Assembly: GCA_025766275.1 (NCBI GenBank)
Contig: JAFKAC010000096.1
Location: 62,001 to 126,000, forward strand
Direction: 5' to 3'
Source: Lactarius indigo
Lineage: Eukaryota > Basidiomycota > Agaricomycetes > Russulales > Russulaceae
DNA length: 64,000 bases
The position numbers were made by a program, and so were the translations under genes. The notes below the pieces were generated by a model. That model was not told where the DNA came from, did no database searches, and saw only the letters and a list, made by a program, of their open reading frames with translations. Below, piece by piece: positions 22,701 to 31,628 of the stretch (position 1 is its first letter; each line of letters begins with the position of its first letter).

Positions 22701-23239
22701 CGATGTAAGAGTCCATGACTAATGCTGATACCGGACCGTAGTCATAACCGGTCATGAGTCGTGTGTGATGAGTCGTTAAGTCCGTACCGTAACACTCAAC
22801 ACGACGAGAGGCCAAGGTACCTGGCAGTTGACCCAGTTGACTGGGTCGAGTCCCACGAGTATAGTGATGACGAGGAACAAAGGGAACCACCGGACACCCA
22901 AATAAAGCTGTATGTACCAGCTTGAGTTGATCATCTCGCAATCCTGTCTGGGCGGCGCGCAACGTACCAAAAACGATAAGCGAAACTTTCGCTTGCCAGT
23001 GAAGACAGAATATTCGAATCCGATGTTCACAACAAACTCCCAGCTTGCATGAGGTGAAATTTAATAATTTGATTTTACGAGCCCAAGAACGACAGTGCTC
23101 ACAGGAGAACTCCCCATATGGCGTGGTAAAGCTTGAGGAGGACAACTGTAATGCAAATGTAAATAGTTAAAAATTTTGGAAGCAAGACTGGCGAACAATA
23201 GTCTGCAGTGACAACAGCAGGACTTTTCCAGTCAGTCAT
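13751..23239 (-). CDS. 7TM-A, seven-transmembrane protein, with a Gypsy element in intron 4
   Basis: The minus-strand ATG is at 23237-23239 and the stop at 13751. The 13 exons align one for one with copy D: exons 1-4 lie at about 22815-23239, and exons 5-13 lie at about 13751-14960. Between them, intron 4 holds the 7.8 kb Gypsy element in the same orientation. All visible splice sites are GT-AG and each exon stays open, so the coding sequence itself looks intact; production depends on splicing out about 7.9 kb or on the LTR not ending the transcript. The protein is an integral membrane protein of a family expanded in Agaricomycetes, with a cytoplasmic tail containing VYRGLSDYVHKESDVHMSRG. No ligand or pathway is known to me. 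Confidence 0.78.
14985..15493 (-). repeat. 3' LTR of the Gypsy element
   Basis: 509 bp, identical by eye to 22286-22794, with TGTTAC and GTAACA ends. A polypurine tract is expected just inside at about 15494-15510; the minus strand there reads CTTGAAAAGGGGGTGA, a good match. Confidence 0.93.
15526..20331 (-). CDS. Pol polyprotein of the Gypsy element, with chromodomain and long C-terminal tail
   Basis: The 1,601-codon frame has no ATG at its start (GTG at 20331) and is expected to be made by frameshifting from Gag. Aspartic protease: DSGAT at residues 52-56. Reverse transcriptase: about 240-470, with YMDD at 414-417. RNase H: about 560-680, with Asp566 in VDASG. Integrase zinc finger: His787, Cys817, Cys820. 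Integrase core: Asp852, Asp913 and Glu949 as the likely catalytic triad. Chromodomain: about 1138-1190, with LVKWKGYPDSDNQWI; in this family it guides integration to marked chromatin. Residues about 1200-1601 form a further tail of no recognised domain, including NPDTGEPEVFLTEDELFRL and an Arg/Glu-rich helical end. No stop or frameshift breaks the frame. Confidence 0.93.
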   Translation of the reverse strand: MEEGGFSGRLNPSAWVRAVNCNSVIMTRYRSMRVPVSIRTSYAMADIRALVDSGATHCFMKPSFAKRMGLGTKSLDIPKKIWNIDNTENKSGRITHYTDVDVQTKGIHKEIRFLITDIGNEDIVLGYPWLAIYDPHIKWSQAAIHEDMLPIIIRSTNPYVKTTPIMAAATVQNDDYEVVHSCVITDEQRQQFEEGCRIRATATDLAIAAQQYTTKAELPPEYREFERLFSEEASDRFPPSRPWDHAIEFKPGTADAIDCKIYPMTQEEDKKLREWIDEQLKKGYIRPSKSPYASSFFFIKKKDGKLRPVQDYRRINAVTIRNQYPLPLISDLITDLSNAHIYTKLDVRWGYNNIRIKEGDEEKAAFKTRYGLFEPTVMFFGLTNSPATFQTMMNFIFRDIIAKHEKRGTTIRVYMDDIGIATGLNHSLPDHIEAVKDVLRVSAEHDLYYKLEKCLFHSPRMDYLGVILEKGVTRMDPVKISGIKDWPTPTKVKDVRSFLGFCNFYRPFIRGFATKARPLNKLTRKDTEWHWGTEEEKAFQDLKTLVTSEPVLAHPDLTQQFELEVDASGFATGAVLLQRKADGKRHPIGYYSSTLNEAERNYDIYDLELLAIVKAFRHWRPLLAGSPHKIKVFSDHLNLQYWKSPQKISRRVAREVLELSEYDFEIHHIKGTSNGRADALSRRPDYDQGENDNEGIIVLPESVFVRATTLEEPRHPHWRPEILPVEMIPEHPIYEQDTAKLKPWVDAHKLKDIEGTWYKDGRRVVTGGIHDKRTIIAAHHDSPVYGHPGIKRTLQLTERHYWWPQMRNDVTDYVKGCAECQRHKVNLRPIRAPLQPIYPKPEALPFETIAVDFITKLPISRGYDSILTVTDHDCTKAAVFIPCNEEITAEGTAALYVSHVFARFGLPSRVISDRDPRFASKFMREICKILGISQNISTAYHPRTDGQSERTNQWLEQYLRFWVNERQDDWVRYLPMAEFTHNNWPNETTRESPFFLLSGFNPRADWTDRPSPIPQVSLRLDQFKQARQRALSCMLRAQKSWVKHKDTPKFKEGDLVWLEGRHLRTHQPTAKLAAKRHGPFKVIQVMSPVNYRLELPTQWSIHDVFHIDLLTPYRETPTHGPNYQRPPPDLVDNEEEYEVEKILDSRRFGRRRRLQYLVKWKGYPDSDNQWIDKDDVFADEAVRDFKHSNPDRETHIRGTSCRDKSPSPIHSMSSTRRDDQLALLSTLVNDSSTTLVDPDSADDTAVVRTARGSRPSMQHEEDGPITGEELRQTLQRFPLPLQGVVDDDPATTQPVPPPMYALTNPDTGEPEVFLTEDELFRLQAAVPRGEATQRHREVRTRMEGDGGAVAAGATAYRRLPTPNDEGAEGVLDEDEDEDELRDHYPIRHAFLNHEFYAEDPAATPFLVDAAGGPLHRGRVAVAQAARYTPMGERDPATRAVVPEGFRVNRGPDYIPFPIKLPNGPTVQASHVQVIRGGDPFVLGLAPGSGLLYGKPLYATPHLPKNNRAFIPHEEYFMLRDRHPTDLLLMRIGDVTLTQELRRFRQFAFAEDQLEKRIRQLQLERQLVVDDKKDSLYRLERANILARMEDEAEKMRQESVAD
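20301..22298 (-). CDS. Gag of the Gypsy element
   Basis: This frame is open from inside the 5' LTR (GTG at 22298) to the stop at 20301-20303, 665 codons. The first in-frame ATG is at 21741-21743 (residue 186, MATATITHEELQL). The 185 codons before it look protein-like yet lack any ATG, so the true start is uncertain. Residues about 251-305 are a Gly/Pro-rich linker, about 315-500 the capsid-like helical region, and Cys579-Cys592 a CCHC zinc knuckle (CYNCRKDGHMARDC) that binds the RNA genome. The end overlaps Pol by 31 bp in the -1 frame. Confidence 0.9.
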   Translation of the reverse strand: MERNIKTKILIVAYSTRDQWTSFRPYHIERRGDRNVPTRFLGAAQWRERGEDAGYFVEFNGPNRFRPVEFNFEHLCWVEVTWNPIDHRWDIVRPAGRNYNCDIDARELNSRADYGPIDGQTQEHTDEGISGEETSESQPSPSRGTTPAEEASLGAIGDHIIQQTESLTIHQPEPEVIHIHSPAAVMATATITHEELQLTTEARDQIALEEQRRIAEESRTNLAPINPYTGHRMTDDDVAIHRAIGPDIADPPSGGGGPPNELPRGGGGPPSRGPGFGGFPGGFPGGPPGGGPPGGGLPGAGPIIPPPSNKLAGEAPTVFDGERAKVEAFLTQWHVYWGMNADEGIMATPYRRALLFLSYIKGVNVSEWVLAMLTWLNGQIQAGVPRTSEGLWNEITRSFMQRFRNTMEQEQAQYELKKGVKMIGGNLDEYCTQFEQLIRRAQYRLDDPQTLDLFASGLPKDLYEKVYTLDNPRNYREWKEAATTRQQQYLHLKAVLNKGVPPGQGQGRQRQQRQWQGPPRSSWQPRNLRDPNAMDTSADRIRGRLAGAEDILAPRPPYRPRGGFLQRGGGRNNPRPVICYNCRKDGHMARDCRQPREGYQPQASTSRYIDTDYHQQEPEVATRAVQDIPPQQRASDWLNGVAGESDDVKDIILQQLWKKEGFQDA
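20313..20319 (-). promoter_or_regulatory. Candidate -1 ribosomal frameshift heptamer between gag and pol
   Basis: On the minus strand the bases are GGGTTTT, placed in the Gag frame as G GGT TTT, the X-XXY-YYZ arrangement of -1 slippery sites. Slipping back one base gives GGG TTT TCA, which is the Pol frame. It lies 10 bases before the Gag stop. A downstream stem was not examined. Confidence 0.6.
22286..22794 (-). repeat. 5' LTR of the Gypsy element
   Basis: 509 bp, partner of 14985-15493. On the minus strand the sequence right after the LTR is TTAAGACCAAGATCCTCATC; I could not match this to a tRNA 3' end, so the primer-binding site is not assigned. Confidence 0.93.
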
Positions 23240-23606
23240 GTTAAGGGGGAAACAAGGCCGGTGCGACGATGTGAGGGTTCAGACAGGGCGAAGATCTGGG
23301 TATGTATGAAGTGATCTCAATATATATAAAGCAATCCTATGAAAAACAAATTGTCAGTACACAGCCTTAGCAAGGTGCACTGGCCCCAGGCCCTTCCCCC
23401 TCCATTCAGTTGATAGTGCCACACATCCTTGTTTTCGTTAGGAGCTTTCGCCATATGATGACATCAAGATCAGGAGTCAGAATGGGGCATCTGATTACTA
23501 GCTTCCCACATACAATGACATTTGATCTACAACCCCACTAGAGTTAATACAAACCAAGTCGCAAACAAGCTCGGCGACGGCTCCGAGTCAGGCCAAGAAC
23601 CACCAA
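23240..23606. promoter_or_regulatory. Divergent upstream region of 7TM-A
   Basis: 367 bp between the 7TM-A start and the divergent 99-base exon-like ORF, related to the corresponding stretches of the other units. It contains TCTCAATATATATAAAGC at about 23311-23328, an AT-rich core that could serve as a TATA region. Confidence 0.4.
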
Positions 23607-23705
23607 ATGGATGAGTCCTCCAACGCGGCCCGCCGGCCTCTAGCCCCAGTTCCTTTCTCTGGTTGTAATGTAATTGCTGACTTGGCCGTCTATGACGATA
23701 TTGTA
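23607..23705 (+). CDS. Conserved exon-like ORF divergent from 7TM-A
   Basis: 33 codons starting M-D-E-S-S-N and ending ADLAVYDDIV before a GTAAGT donor. It is the same length as the copy at 8395-8493. The next exon could not be identified, and no function is known. Confidence 0.3.
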
Positions 23706-24513
23706 GTAAGTTTTGTGAACATTCGGAAGCGACTTTACAGTAAAGCTGTGGGTGCTTACATGATCGGCAAGGCGGTTGGTGAGGCATGTGAGGTACAACT
23801 CCGGGGGGATATGAGCCTCGGGCATTTATTGATCTGCCATCGCTCTCAACATTTTCATTGTTCTATACCGTGATCAACAATTTTGATAGCTTGGTGGCTC
23901 CTCCTCGTTTCTTGCCGTGCACTGGCACTTGGCCTACGTCTCAAACATACCACGCCGCAGGATACGGTGCTTACACTCGTGATTTGTATGTCCATTCGCC
24001 TTATGTCAACTTCTCCAACTCCTCGTTTATCTATCCTACACATCTGCGCCATCCATGTCCGCCGTCATCGTCATCATCTATCTTTTTCCACACACAGCGC
24101 ACTCCACTAGGCGATGGCCATCACCACACCATCACCACACTGCACTTCTACCGGGCGGAGCCACGATTTATTCTCGTGTATGTTTCTTTTTCTTTTCTTT
24201 TCTTTTCTACCATGTTCGTCTTTGCCTGCCGCCCTGGTCCCCGAACGAACCAATCACTTTGGCCTTTGTTCTCACTTGGCCTCACTCGCGACTCCCTCCG
24301 TTTTCCCGATCTCTACGTGATATTTTGTCACTTTGCCTTCGCGTTCCGCCCCCGTCCACGTTCCGTTCCCCTCGCATTCCATTTCGTTCGCCCTTATCAC
24401 TCTCACTCAATCCTTTCCTCCTTCTCCATGTCGTTTTGATCAAAGGTACCGGGTTTTCTCCGTGTGCGCACACCGCCTCCTTGCTGAACGTATCTGCGCG
24501 TCGCCTACGCCTT
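23706..24513 (+). repeat. Array spacer block S1, copy ending at P2
   Basis: Related to 8494-9470 in the same orientation. It is cut at 24513 by the P2 terminal repeat right after GTCGCCTACGCCTT; in the sister copies this continues into a CTTGATCCCAGGG segment. An open stretch of 193 codons (23858-24439) has no family match and is not conserved in frame in the sister copies. Confidence 0.55.
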
Positions 24514-24541
24514 CATCAGCAATTTGACAGAAAAGTTTTCG
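24514..24541 (+). repeat. Terminal inverted repeat of P2, companion-gene end
   Basis: Starts CATCAGCAATTTGACAG and pairs with 34952-34979. The next 270 bp are AT-rich subterminal sequence with repeated AAAACC runs and no gene. Confidence 0.87.
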
Positions 24542-24814
24542 CCGGTTTCGCAACCCGAAAAACCATCAAAAACCGTTAAAAACAATAAAAACCATACTCA
24601 TTCAGAGACTTGGTGACCTGAGTCGATTTTTACGAAAACCTAAGGTAGCGACGGGGGAAAAAACCCGGAAAACTAGAGGAAACTACAATAACTCGAAAAC
24701 TGTACTATATGTCTAAATGTGTTCTTAAGTAGTATAAGATAGAGTAGAGAATAGCTAGGATTAAAAGCCACGACAAAATACTATGATTAGAGGTCAAACA
24801 ATGGGCAATAAGTG

Positions 24815-27206
24815 CTAATTCCGAGACTTTGTAGGGCTAGATGAAAGATAAAAGTCAGCACGATATGCTGACAATAGCGATTCATCAACACGATTCTCTT
24901 CATCATAGGCCACAAAATTCAGAGCTTGTGCCCAGCGAGACTCGCTGACTTGGCTGAGGATCCTATCAAAGTCTTTCATCGAGTTCCAGGTGGTTCGGTG
25001 ATTGAAATCACCAGGTGCGTTGAATCCACCTGTCAAGTGGGCTCTCATCGCACGCTCAACCTGTAAACTTGTCAGATAATGGGCCTGGGATGAGTTGCTG
25101 CAAATAGTGATGCCAACACACCGCGGTTAAAATCATCACATAAAGCCCTTTTGGCGGGCTCTTTGGTCCAAGAGATGGACGGAGAACTGACCTTGATGCA
25201 AAGCTTAAGTATGTCTCGGCAACTGGGAGGATGAACTGTGAGCGCAAAAACCCATCGGGTTTCTAACATGCGTCATGAGCATGAGCAACAATCTCCAACA
25301 GCAAAAATAAACTCACCTTGTAGTTTGGGTCATCCTTCCGAAGCTTGCTGGACTTTGGGACAGGGTTTTCGTAGTAAGCTGGTCCACCTGACCGCAACGC
25401 CCAGTGGACATAATCCCTGATCTTGTCTGGTTGGTCCTTGAACTCAGAACGCTCGAAAAATGTCTTCACTAGCAGAAGGACATCACTTGCGAGCTTCGAC
25501 CTTCGAGTCTTCATTCGGTCATAGGCCTATCAGGAAACATTAGTTAGTCAACCGCACAAGGATCATGTGACATACCGCCTTAACGATGCCATCTTGCGGG
25601 CTCAGCGTGTATGAAATATTTGTGAATGAGAGGTCAAACACAACCTGCACAGCCTCAACAAGGGCACCGGACTCCCGCACCCAATCAGTAAATGGGTGGT
25701 CAGAAATATAAAGAGCATGGGACAGTGTTGGAAGAAAGATGCGAGTCCAACGTGAATCGTCGAGGCACTGACGAGTGATGTCGGTATGTGCCTCGGTAAG
25801 GGACTTGCTGGGTTCGTGTTGCTTATATGATGCGTCCTTCTTGACTGTTGCTTTCGTTGCTTTTGATTTGGGTATCTAGTTGATACGTTTGGGGTCAAAT
25901 GAGTCGGAACAACCAAGTAAAAAAATATATTGACTCACTTTCCGTGTGGCTTGCAATCTACCTGGGCGGATGTCTGCTTTCATTCCGATCTTCACAAGCT
26001 GGTAAAATAAGAATCATGAGAATTCTGATGAGATGACATGCAAGGAATACCTCATTCACGCGAGGTGGCTTGTCCGAGACCAGAGATTGAATTTCCGCAA
26101 CCGCTGGGCACGTTTCTTCGAGGTCACTGTCACCAAGGCCCCCAAGCTCAAACGGGTCAGTGACACCTGGCTGCTGGACCAGAGTGGGAATGGGAACAGG
26201 GTTTGGTACAGCGAGAGCTTGCAGTCGAAGACCAGAGTTCGCGTATTTCTTGCGACGAAGGTCTTGTGCCATGAACCTGCTTGTTTCACAATGGGTCAGA
26301 GTTATGCAAAGGTGCAGTGATTGTGCACGTCTCACTTTCCAATATCGTGCTTTGAATGGGTCTTCTCAGTGTGTTCGGCGCCACGTAAGTCTTCCATCCT
26401 TGTTATAAGTTCTTGACGGGCCGCACCCTTGACGCGTTTGTTACCCTGAGACTGTTGGCAGTATGAGTGACGAACCGACAGATCTATATATGACGTTAAA
26501 CACTGGCCTTCTTTTGTGTTTTGGTGGCCTTGTCGGATTCGGACGAAGAGTCGTCAGAGTTGAAGCCATTGTCGGCCTCCCTCAAGTCGAAGCACTCATC
26601 GTCACTCTCTACATCAATGTGGCGCCGCTTACGAATTGCGGTAGATAAGCGTTGCGGGTGTAATATGGGCAGGTCATCCTCCTCGTGTTCTTCCATTAAA
26701 TTCAACTGTGTGAGGTGTTCCTTTGCCATCTGGACCTCGTGCAGCTTCTCCTTGAGGGCCTTCGCCCCAGCTTGACGGTCGGCCTCAATCTGTTCCTTGC
26801 TGCGTCGGGGTTTTGGCTGACCTGCAGGGTGAACGTTACGGCCTGGTCGACTTGGAAGTGTGCGAGTAGCCACAGCGGCCTTTACTTGTGCGCTTCGTCT
26901 TTCTCCTTTCGGGGCTACTCTATTGTCAGCGGTTTGACTGTCATCGTAGCCAAAACCCACACCTTGTCTTACTTTTCCCGGACGTCCAGTAGCCTTTTTG
27001 TTAGCCACCACTGTGCCGAGACCTTTGTCAACGTCGACATCTGAAGAATGATGAGCGCTGGCAACAGTGGGCTTTTGGCCTCACTTACCTGGCCCCTTAG
27101 TTGAAGGGTGCTCGTCACTTGTGGGAGTAAGGGTGTTGCCGCTGTTGGTAGTGGTGTCAGGTACAGACTTTGTTGTGACACTTCGGGTTCGACGGGTGGT
27201 TGGCAT
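24815..27206 (-). CDS. Plavaka-associated companion protein, 651 residues (copy in P2)
   Basis: Exons on the minus strand mirror those of P1: 27089-27206, 26502-27040, 26336-26451, 26051-26276, 25939-25998, 25576-25875, 25317-25526, 25122-25262 and 24815-25060. The protein is the same as in P1. It has a basic low-complexity N-terminal third with an acidic serine patch and a C-terminal region resembling a DUF6532-type domain (tentative). Both copies intact means the gene has not been drifting since the two insertions. Confidence 0.72.
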
Positions 27207-28338
27207 TGATGTGACACGGTATGCGCAGGAGAGAAGGACAAGGGAACGTGAAAGACAGGCTAAGGGGAAAAGACTGAGTAGGCAAGACGGGTCAAATATA
27301 TCTATAAGTCCTACCTAGGAGCCCCAAAACCGTGGCAATGGAGTCCAAATTGGACGGTTCCGGCAATGGAAACACGGCGGAATGATAGATAGGTCCTATT
27401 AAGGTATAGTCCACCACATGAAACACGAAGACTGAGGGCAGGGATGCAATAGTTAGCGTATGGCCAAGTCCTGTAGCATAACAAGGGGACCATCAAGAAA
27501 GTATTGATCTAATAAATGGCAGATCGGTGGGACGGGGAGCTTACATGAAACGAATCTACCACTCTGCTGTGCATCAGTCCATAAGGGGTTTGTGACGTTG
27601 TGATATGACGACGAGGCATTGAGCCTGTGCTGGGAACGGCCATCACAATGACCCCTGGGTTGTGTATCAGGCAGTTGGTCGTGTTGTAGCTCTCGTGTCT
27701 CATGGGAGGTAAGGGAAGTGTAGAATGTGTATGCGTAGTATATGAATTCTTGAAGGTATTCCAAGGAGATCCTGGAGCTAAGAGAGTGACGGAGGACAGT
27801 AAGTACTTCGCAACTTAGAGAATGAGAGGGTTGACACATGCACATACCGTCGGGGAAGGTTATAATACATCCATTAATGTCTAGTTGTTGAGGATCCAGC
27901 AGAGCGACGTTGGTTGACGTTGGTGCTGAAGCACCCAACGTTGGATGTGCGGACCACATCGTCTGCCAATTCTACGGTATGACATGCTAACCTGGTGGCA
28001 GCAGGAGGGGAGGGCGAGGTAATAGTTGTCGTGGGCGCACCTAGCATTGGCAGTTTGCCCCCTATTGTTGTCGTCGGTGGTGCACGCGGCCACATCGGTA
28101 GTACGATACCTGTGTCCCTTCTGTGAGATTGTGTATCTCTTGGTGACTTGCGTGATACCACTGGCACACTAGGCTTGTTGAGGCACGGAAATCAAATAAA
28201 AAAAAAGGTAGGCGCACTGTGGATATACGTTTGATCGTGCCCAGTTTTCGGCGCCCATGTCGACATCCCGGCCGCCACGGTCTGTACTATACTCAGGGAA
28301 AAACCAGTCCAGGGGAACCTGTGAGGACGCCGGGTCAG
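27207..28338 (-). other. Uncharacterised captured or spacer sequence (in P2)
   Basis: Complement of 4131-5262. No family was recognised; the same exon-like stretch occurs at about 28217-28318 on the minus strand. Confidence 0.35.
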
Positions 28339-29278
28339 AGGAAGCTGAAACACGGAAACGTCAAAGGTGACTTGACTTGGTCTAAGGCCGTCTTCACTAG
28401 CCGAATCGATGGCGGGTATGCGTTCAATGGTACCAAATATTTTGGGTGCGGCACGACAGCCCTGGGTTATAGCTACAAGTCCATGAATTAGCAATAATTA
28501 ATCAAGGCAGAGAAAAGTAACTCATACCCTGCGCGTCGGGAGCCATAAGAGCGAGGGAAAAGGAACCGATAAGAACTGCCAAGATGACGTTGATGATCAG
28601 GCCAGTGTCGGCATGACCTTGGTTGATGAGCGTAGTGCCAAAACTGAACGCTAGTATATGCGGTGTGCAAGTCAATAACACGCGGTTGGATTATAAGAGA
28701 AAGAAAGGGAGGGCGAAAAACTGACCGAGAGCGTAAGTGGCATAGATGGCAAAGAAAAAGCTGGAGAGACCGATGCCATGGCAGATCGCTGCCCGGCCAT
28801 CCAGAGAGGGCCTTATGGACAGGAATATCGTATAAGGATGCGAGCGCACTTTGGGTGCCAAAAGCTTGAGCAGTGCGGATCGTGGACACAGCTTCTTCTG
28901 CAAGGGTACCACCCTCAGCAACGTGTTTGGACAAAACGAGAGGAAACACGAACGGGTGTCGGTCTGAATGCGGGTGGTGATCTCACCAGCGCCAACTTTA
29001 TCAAAGAAGGCAATATCCTGGCGGAGGACTGCTTTGAGATAGCGTTCGCCGAATTTGCTTAGCGGCGACCTCAGCGGTATAGACCCAGATACACATGTAG
29101 GTGTACGTAGAAACGAACAAGCCCACGCCTGTGTGGACATGGACAATACCAATTAGTAATTCAGAACCAGAGTAGCGTATCAGCGAAGTGATGAGTGACG
29201 AACCGATATACATCAGGTAAGACGCATCTTGAGCAGCAACGTGACGGAAGTTCTTTGCGGGTTGGTCGGCTCTAGTTG

Positions 29279-29990
29279 TTGACCCTGGGTCATTAAGATC
29301 AAGATTTTTGAGGGCAATGGAGAAGTCAACGAAGATGAAAGAACGACATAGGGAAGAGAAACGAACCAAGGCAGTGATTCACCGGTCCAAGCGTCCGTCC
29401 GACACCAACGAGAGAATGACGACGAAGTCGAGGCGACAAATAAAACGCGCGGGTTGGGCGAAGCGCTAGACGTCGAGGTCGTCAGTCATCGGTATGAAAG
29501 AGCGAGAGGTGAGAAAGAACACGAACTTGAACAGCAATTCCAACCTTCGAAAACACGGGCTTGCACCAACGAACAGCGAGCACAGAACGGGGAGTCAAGA
29601 AAACAAGCACAAGTTCACAGACGGAGAAAAGAGATGGGGCAGAGTGGAAGGGGAAGAAATCGCGCGAACAGATTGCGAGATGGCTCGCCAAGGCCAAGGC
29701 TGCAGGACGTCGTTAGTTATGAGTGTGAAAAAGACGAGATGGACGAGAGACGGACCTGAATAGCCGTTCGACGATCAAAGCACCTGTCTGCGCCATCAGC
29801 CCAACGAATACATGACAGAACGCCAAGAAACGAGAACGAGTTGCAGAAGACAAGGAGTGTGGGGGATGGGAGAGCTGGGAGCGGTCGTAGAGGAAAATAC
29901 GATGCGAGAACGTCTCGCGAATGCCTTGACATCGACGTTGTCAGTTATAAATATGAAAGCAGAAGGCAGAAGGAAGCGACGAACCTAGTT
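29279..29990 (-). other. Captured sequence of unknown origin between ABC pieces (in P2)
   Basis: Complement of 2479-3190; it contains the C/T difference between the copies (29557). No gene was recognised. Confidence 0.4.
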
Positions 29991-30343
29991 CTAAGGGAGG
30001 TCAAAGTAGAGGTCGGCACCTGGGAACTGGGGCTTGATGACATCTCCCCAGAGCCAGTACATCGGGGTGCCGTAGGTGATGTCAGACGAGTCGGTCGGAC
30101 CAGTGCCACCGGTGAGGGGGCCGTGAATTCGGCTTCGGAACCGACGATAAGGGCCCCAGAGTCCCCACCTCTGGAGAATGGACCGTAGTTGTTGTCGTAG
30201 AGGTGAACTGCGGCTTCGATGGAATCGAAGGTGCCCACGAGGCCATAGTGGCGCTGATGAGACTTGAACCCAGAAAGGCGACCAATCGTGGTGAGCGTGG
30301 CGTGACCACGTTTGATCACGAATCGCACGGGGTCGCCCTTCAC
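29991..30343 (-). pseudogene. GDSG-type serine-protease-like fragment (in P2)
   Basis: Complement of 2126-2478 with the same GDSG block and the same fusion point with the ABC exon at about 30344. Confidence 0.6.
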
Positions 30344-30948
30344 AGGCTCATCAGAGGCTATGAGGGGAGGGTCAGCAGAACAGCTTGTGAAGAACCTGGG
30401 GAAGGGAATTCCAGGCACACCTGAGCAGCACCCGCGGCAATCGCAGCGACGAGGCCGATAGCATTGAGAATGGGCTCAAAGTGGGTGGAGAAGCTGGGAG
30501 GGGAGCTGATGAGAAAACGGTATGAATGGAAGGAAGAAATAATACCGGAAGAGACCAAAGAATGATACGGGCTTGGAAGTGTCTTCAATCGGCGCAGAGA
30601 CACGAAGCTCAGAGGAGGTACGTTTCTCGGCCGAAGACAATGAAGCCGAGTCCAACTGCTTTGGCCTGAGCCATGAGAAACGAGTGGAGGGCTTGTCGTG
30701 CTCGTTATTTTCCACTGCCGACATGAGGAGCACGATGAAGGGGGCGGAAAAAAGAAGGGAGAGGAACACTGAGTGGAATCATATGGCTTGTGTGTATTTC
30801 TATCTTGCTCACGAGAAAAGTTGCCGTTGCCATACACCGCTTACGGTATCCGGAGGAACATCTGCCGTTCAAGGCTGAAGAAAAAATGTGGATCTTCGGT
30901 GGTGAGCCGACACACCAGGATACGTTCGCGATTAACCTGAAAGAGATA

Positions 30949-31419
30949 TATAAAAGGGATGAAAAAGAGAGGAGGCGACGTACTCTGTGGTAGGGCGATG
31001 ATCTCGTCCGCCGCCAAGTCCTGAACAGCTTGCGCGATGTCGAGCTGAAGAAATGTGGGTCTTCGGTGGTGAGCCCACATGCCAAGATACGTTCGTGATT
31101 CACCTGAAAGAACTGTATAAAAAGAGACAGTAACTTCAAGTTGACGACGCCATGGGCGCTCTCGAAGAAATGGGTCGGGAAGCGAGAAGTTCTTCGGGTC
31201 TGTAGCCATTCTGGGGAATAAACTGAGCGGTATCAGAGGCATATTCTCCGTCGTAGTAAGAGGGAAGGCAAGGGAGGACAGCAGGGGAAGGAAAGGAATA
31301 CGCACCGAGTAACCACGTTGTCGCTTATATTTCTTGGAGTCCTCCTCGATCTGACGGTCTATCATGTCTGAGAAAGCTCTCTCTTCAGCTTCTCGAGTAT
31401 TGGAGGCATCATTTTCCAC
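30949..31419 (-). pseudogene. Captured G-alpha-like fragment (in P2)
   Basis: Complement of 1050-1520. N-terminal helix, post-P-loop and helical-domain pieces in order, with the P-loop exon lost. It lies 210 bp from the transposase ATG, read divergently. Confidence 0.45.
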
Positions 31420-31628
31420 TGTAAGAGGAGGGAAGGGAGGAGAAAGTGTCAGAAAGGAAGGAGTAACGGAGTAACTGATCGATTGCTCAAAGACGACGGA
31501 CGCCCCATCAGTTTCGCAGTTCTGACTAAGACGGGAATTCCCGTGTTCAACTTCAATGTTTCAACATTTTCAACGATCAACGGTTTTAAGCGAGTCCACC
31601 CAACCTCTGCCTACATACCCTATGCGCC
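31420..31628. promoter_or_regulatory. Short divergent region between captured genes and transposase (P2)
   Basis: 209 bp separate the captured pieces (minus) from the transposase ATG (plus). It must hold the transposase promoter unless that lies inside the captured DNA. No clear TATA box is visible. Confidence 0.4.

Larger units (their letters stand above)
14985..22794 (-). mobile_element. Ty3/Gypsy chromodomain LTR retrotransposon, apparently intact
   Basis: The element is 7,810 bp. It has two 509-bp LTRs starting TGTTAC and ending GTAACA, flanked by the 5-bp target duplication CTCAA (14980-14984 and 22795-22799). By eye the LTRs are identical, so insertion is very recent. Gag (22298 or 21743 to 20301) and Pol (to 15526) are open in overlapping frames. 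Domain order protease, reverse transcriptase, RNase H, integrase, chromodomain places it in the chromovirus branch of Ty3/Gypsy. It sits in intron 4 of 7TM-A, in the sense orientation. Confidence 0.95.
7956..24513. other. Segment inverted between the two transposon copies
   Basis: The whole stretch between P1 and P2 runs opposite to the array on the right. Its 7TM copy (A) and its spacer blocks are in reverse order and orientation compared with units B-E. The end at 7956 matches the left flank of the site occupied by P2, and the end at 24513 is therefore expected to match the hidden left-edge flank of P1. Contents are the detached start of 7TM-B, spacer blocks, 7TM-A with a Gypsy element in it, and part of another spacer. 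Confidence 0.75.
28339..30724 (-). pseudogene. Captured ABC-B transporter fragment, broken (in P2)
   Basis: Complement of the P1 fragment and with the same breaks: missing nucleotide-binding domains, interruption after PLMSL by the protease-like piece, an extra base near 29048, a second frame change near 28809, and about 75 missing residues. Introns remain, so the source was genomic DNA. Its direction matches the companion gene downstream, so a read-through transcript is possible but not shown. Confidence 0.82.

Noticed and set aside
23858..24439. 193-codon frame as a membrane protein gene
   Set aside because: The phenylalanine- and serine-rich composition reflects pyrimidine-rich spacer; the frame is broken in the four related spacer copies.
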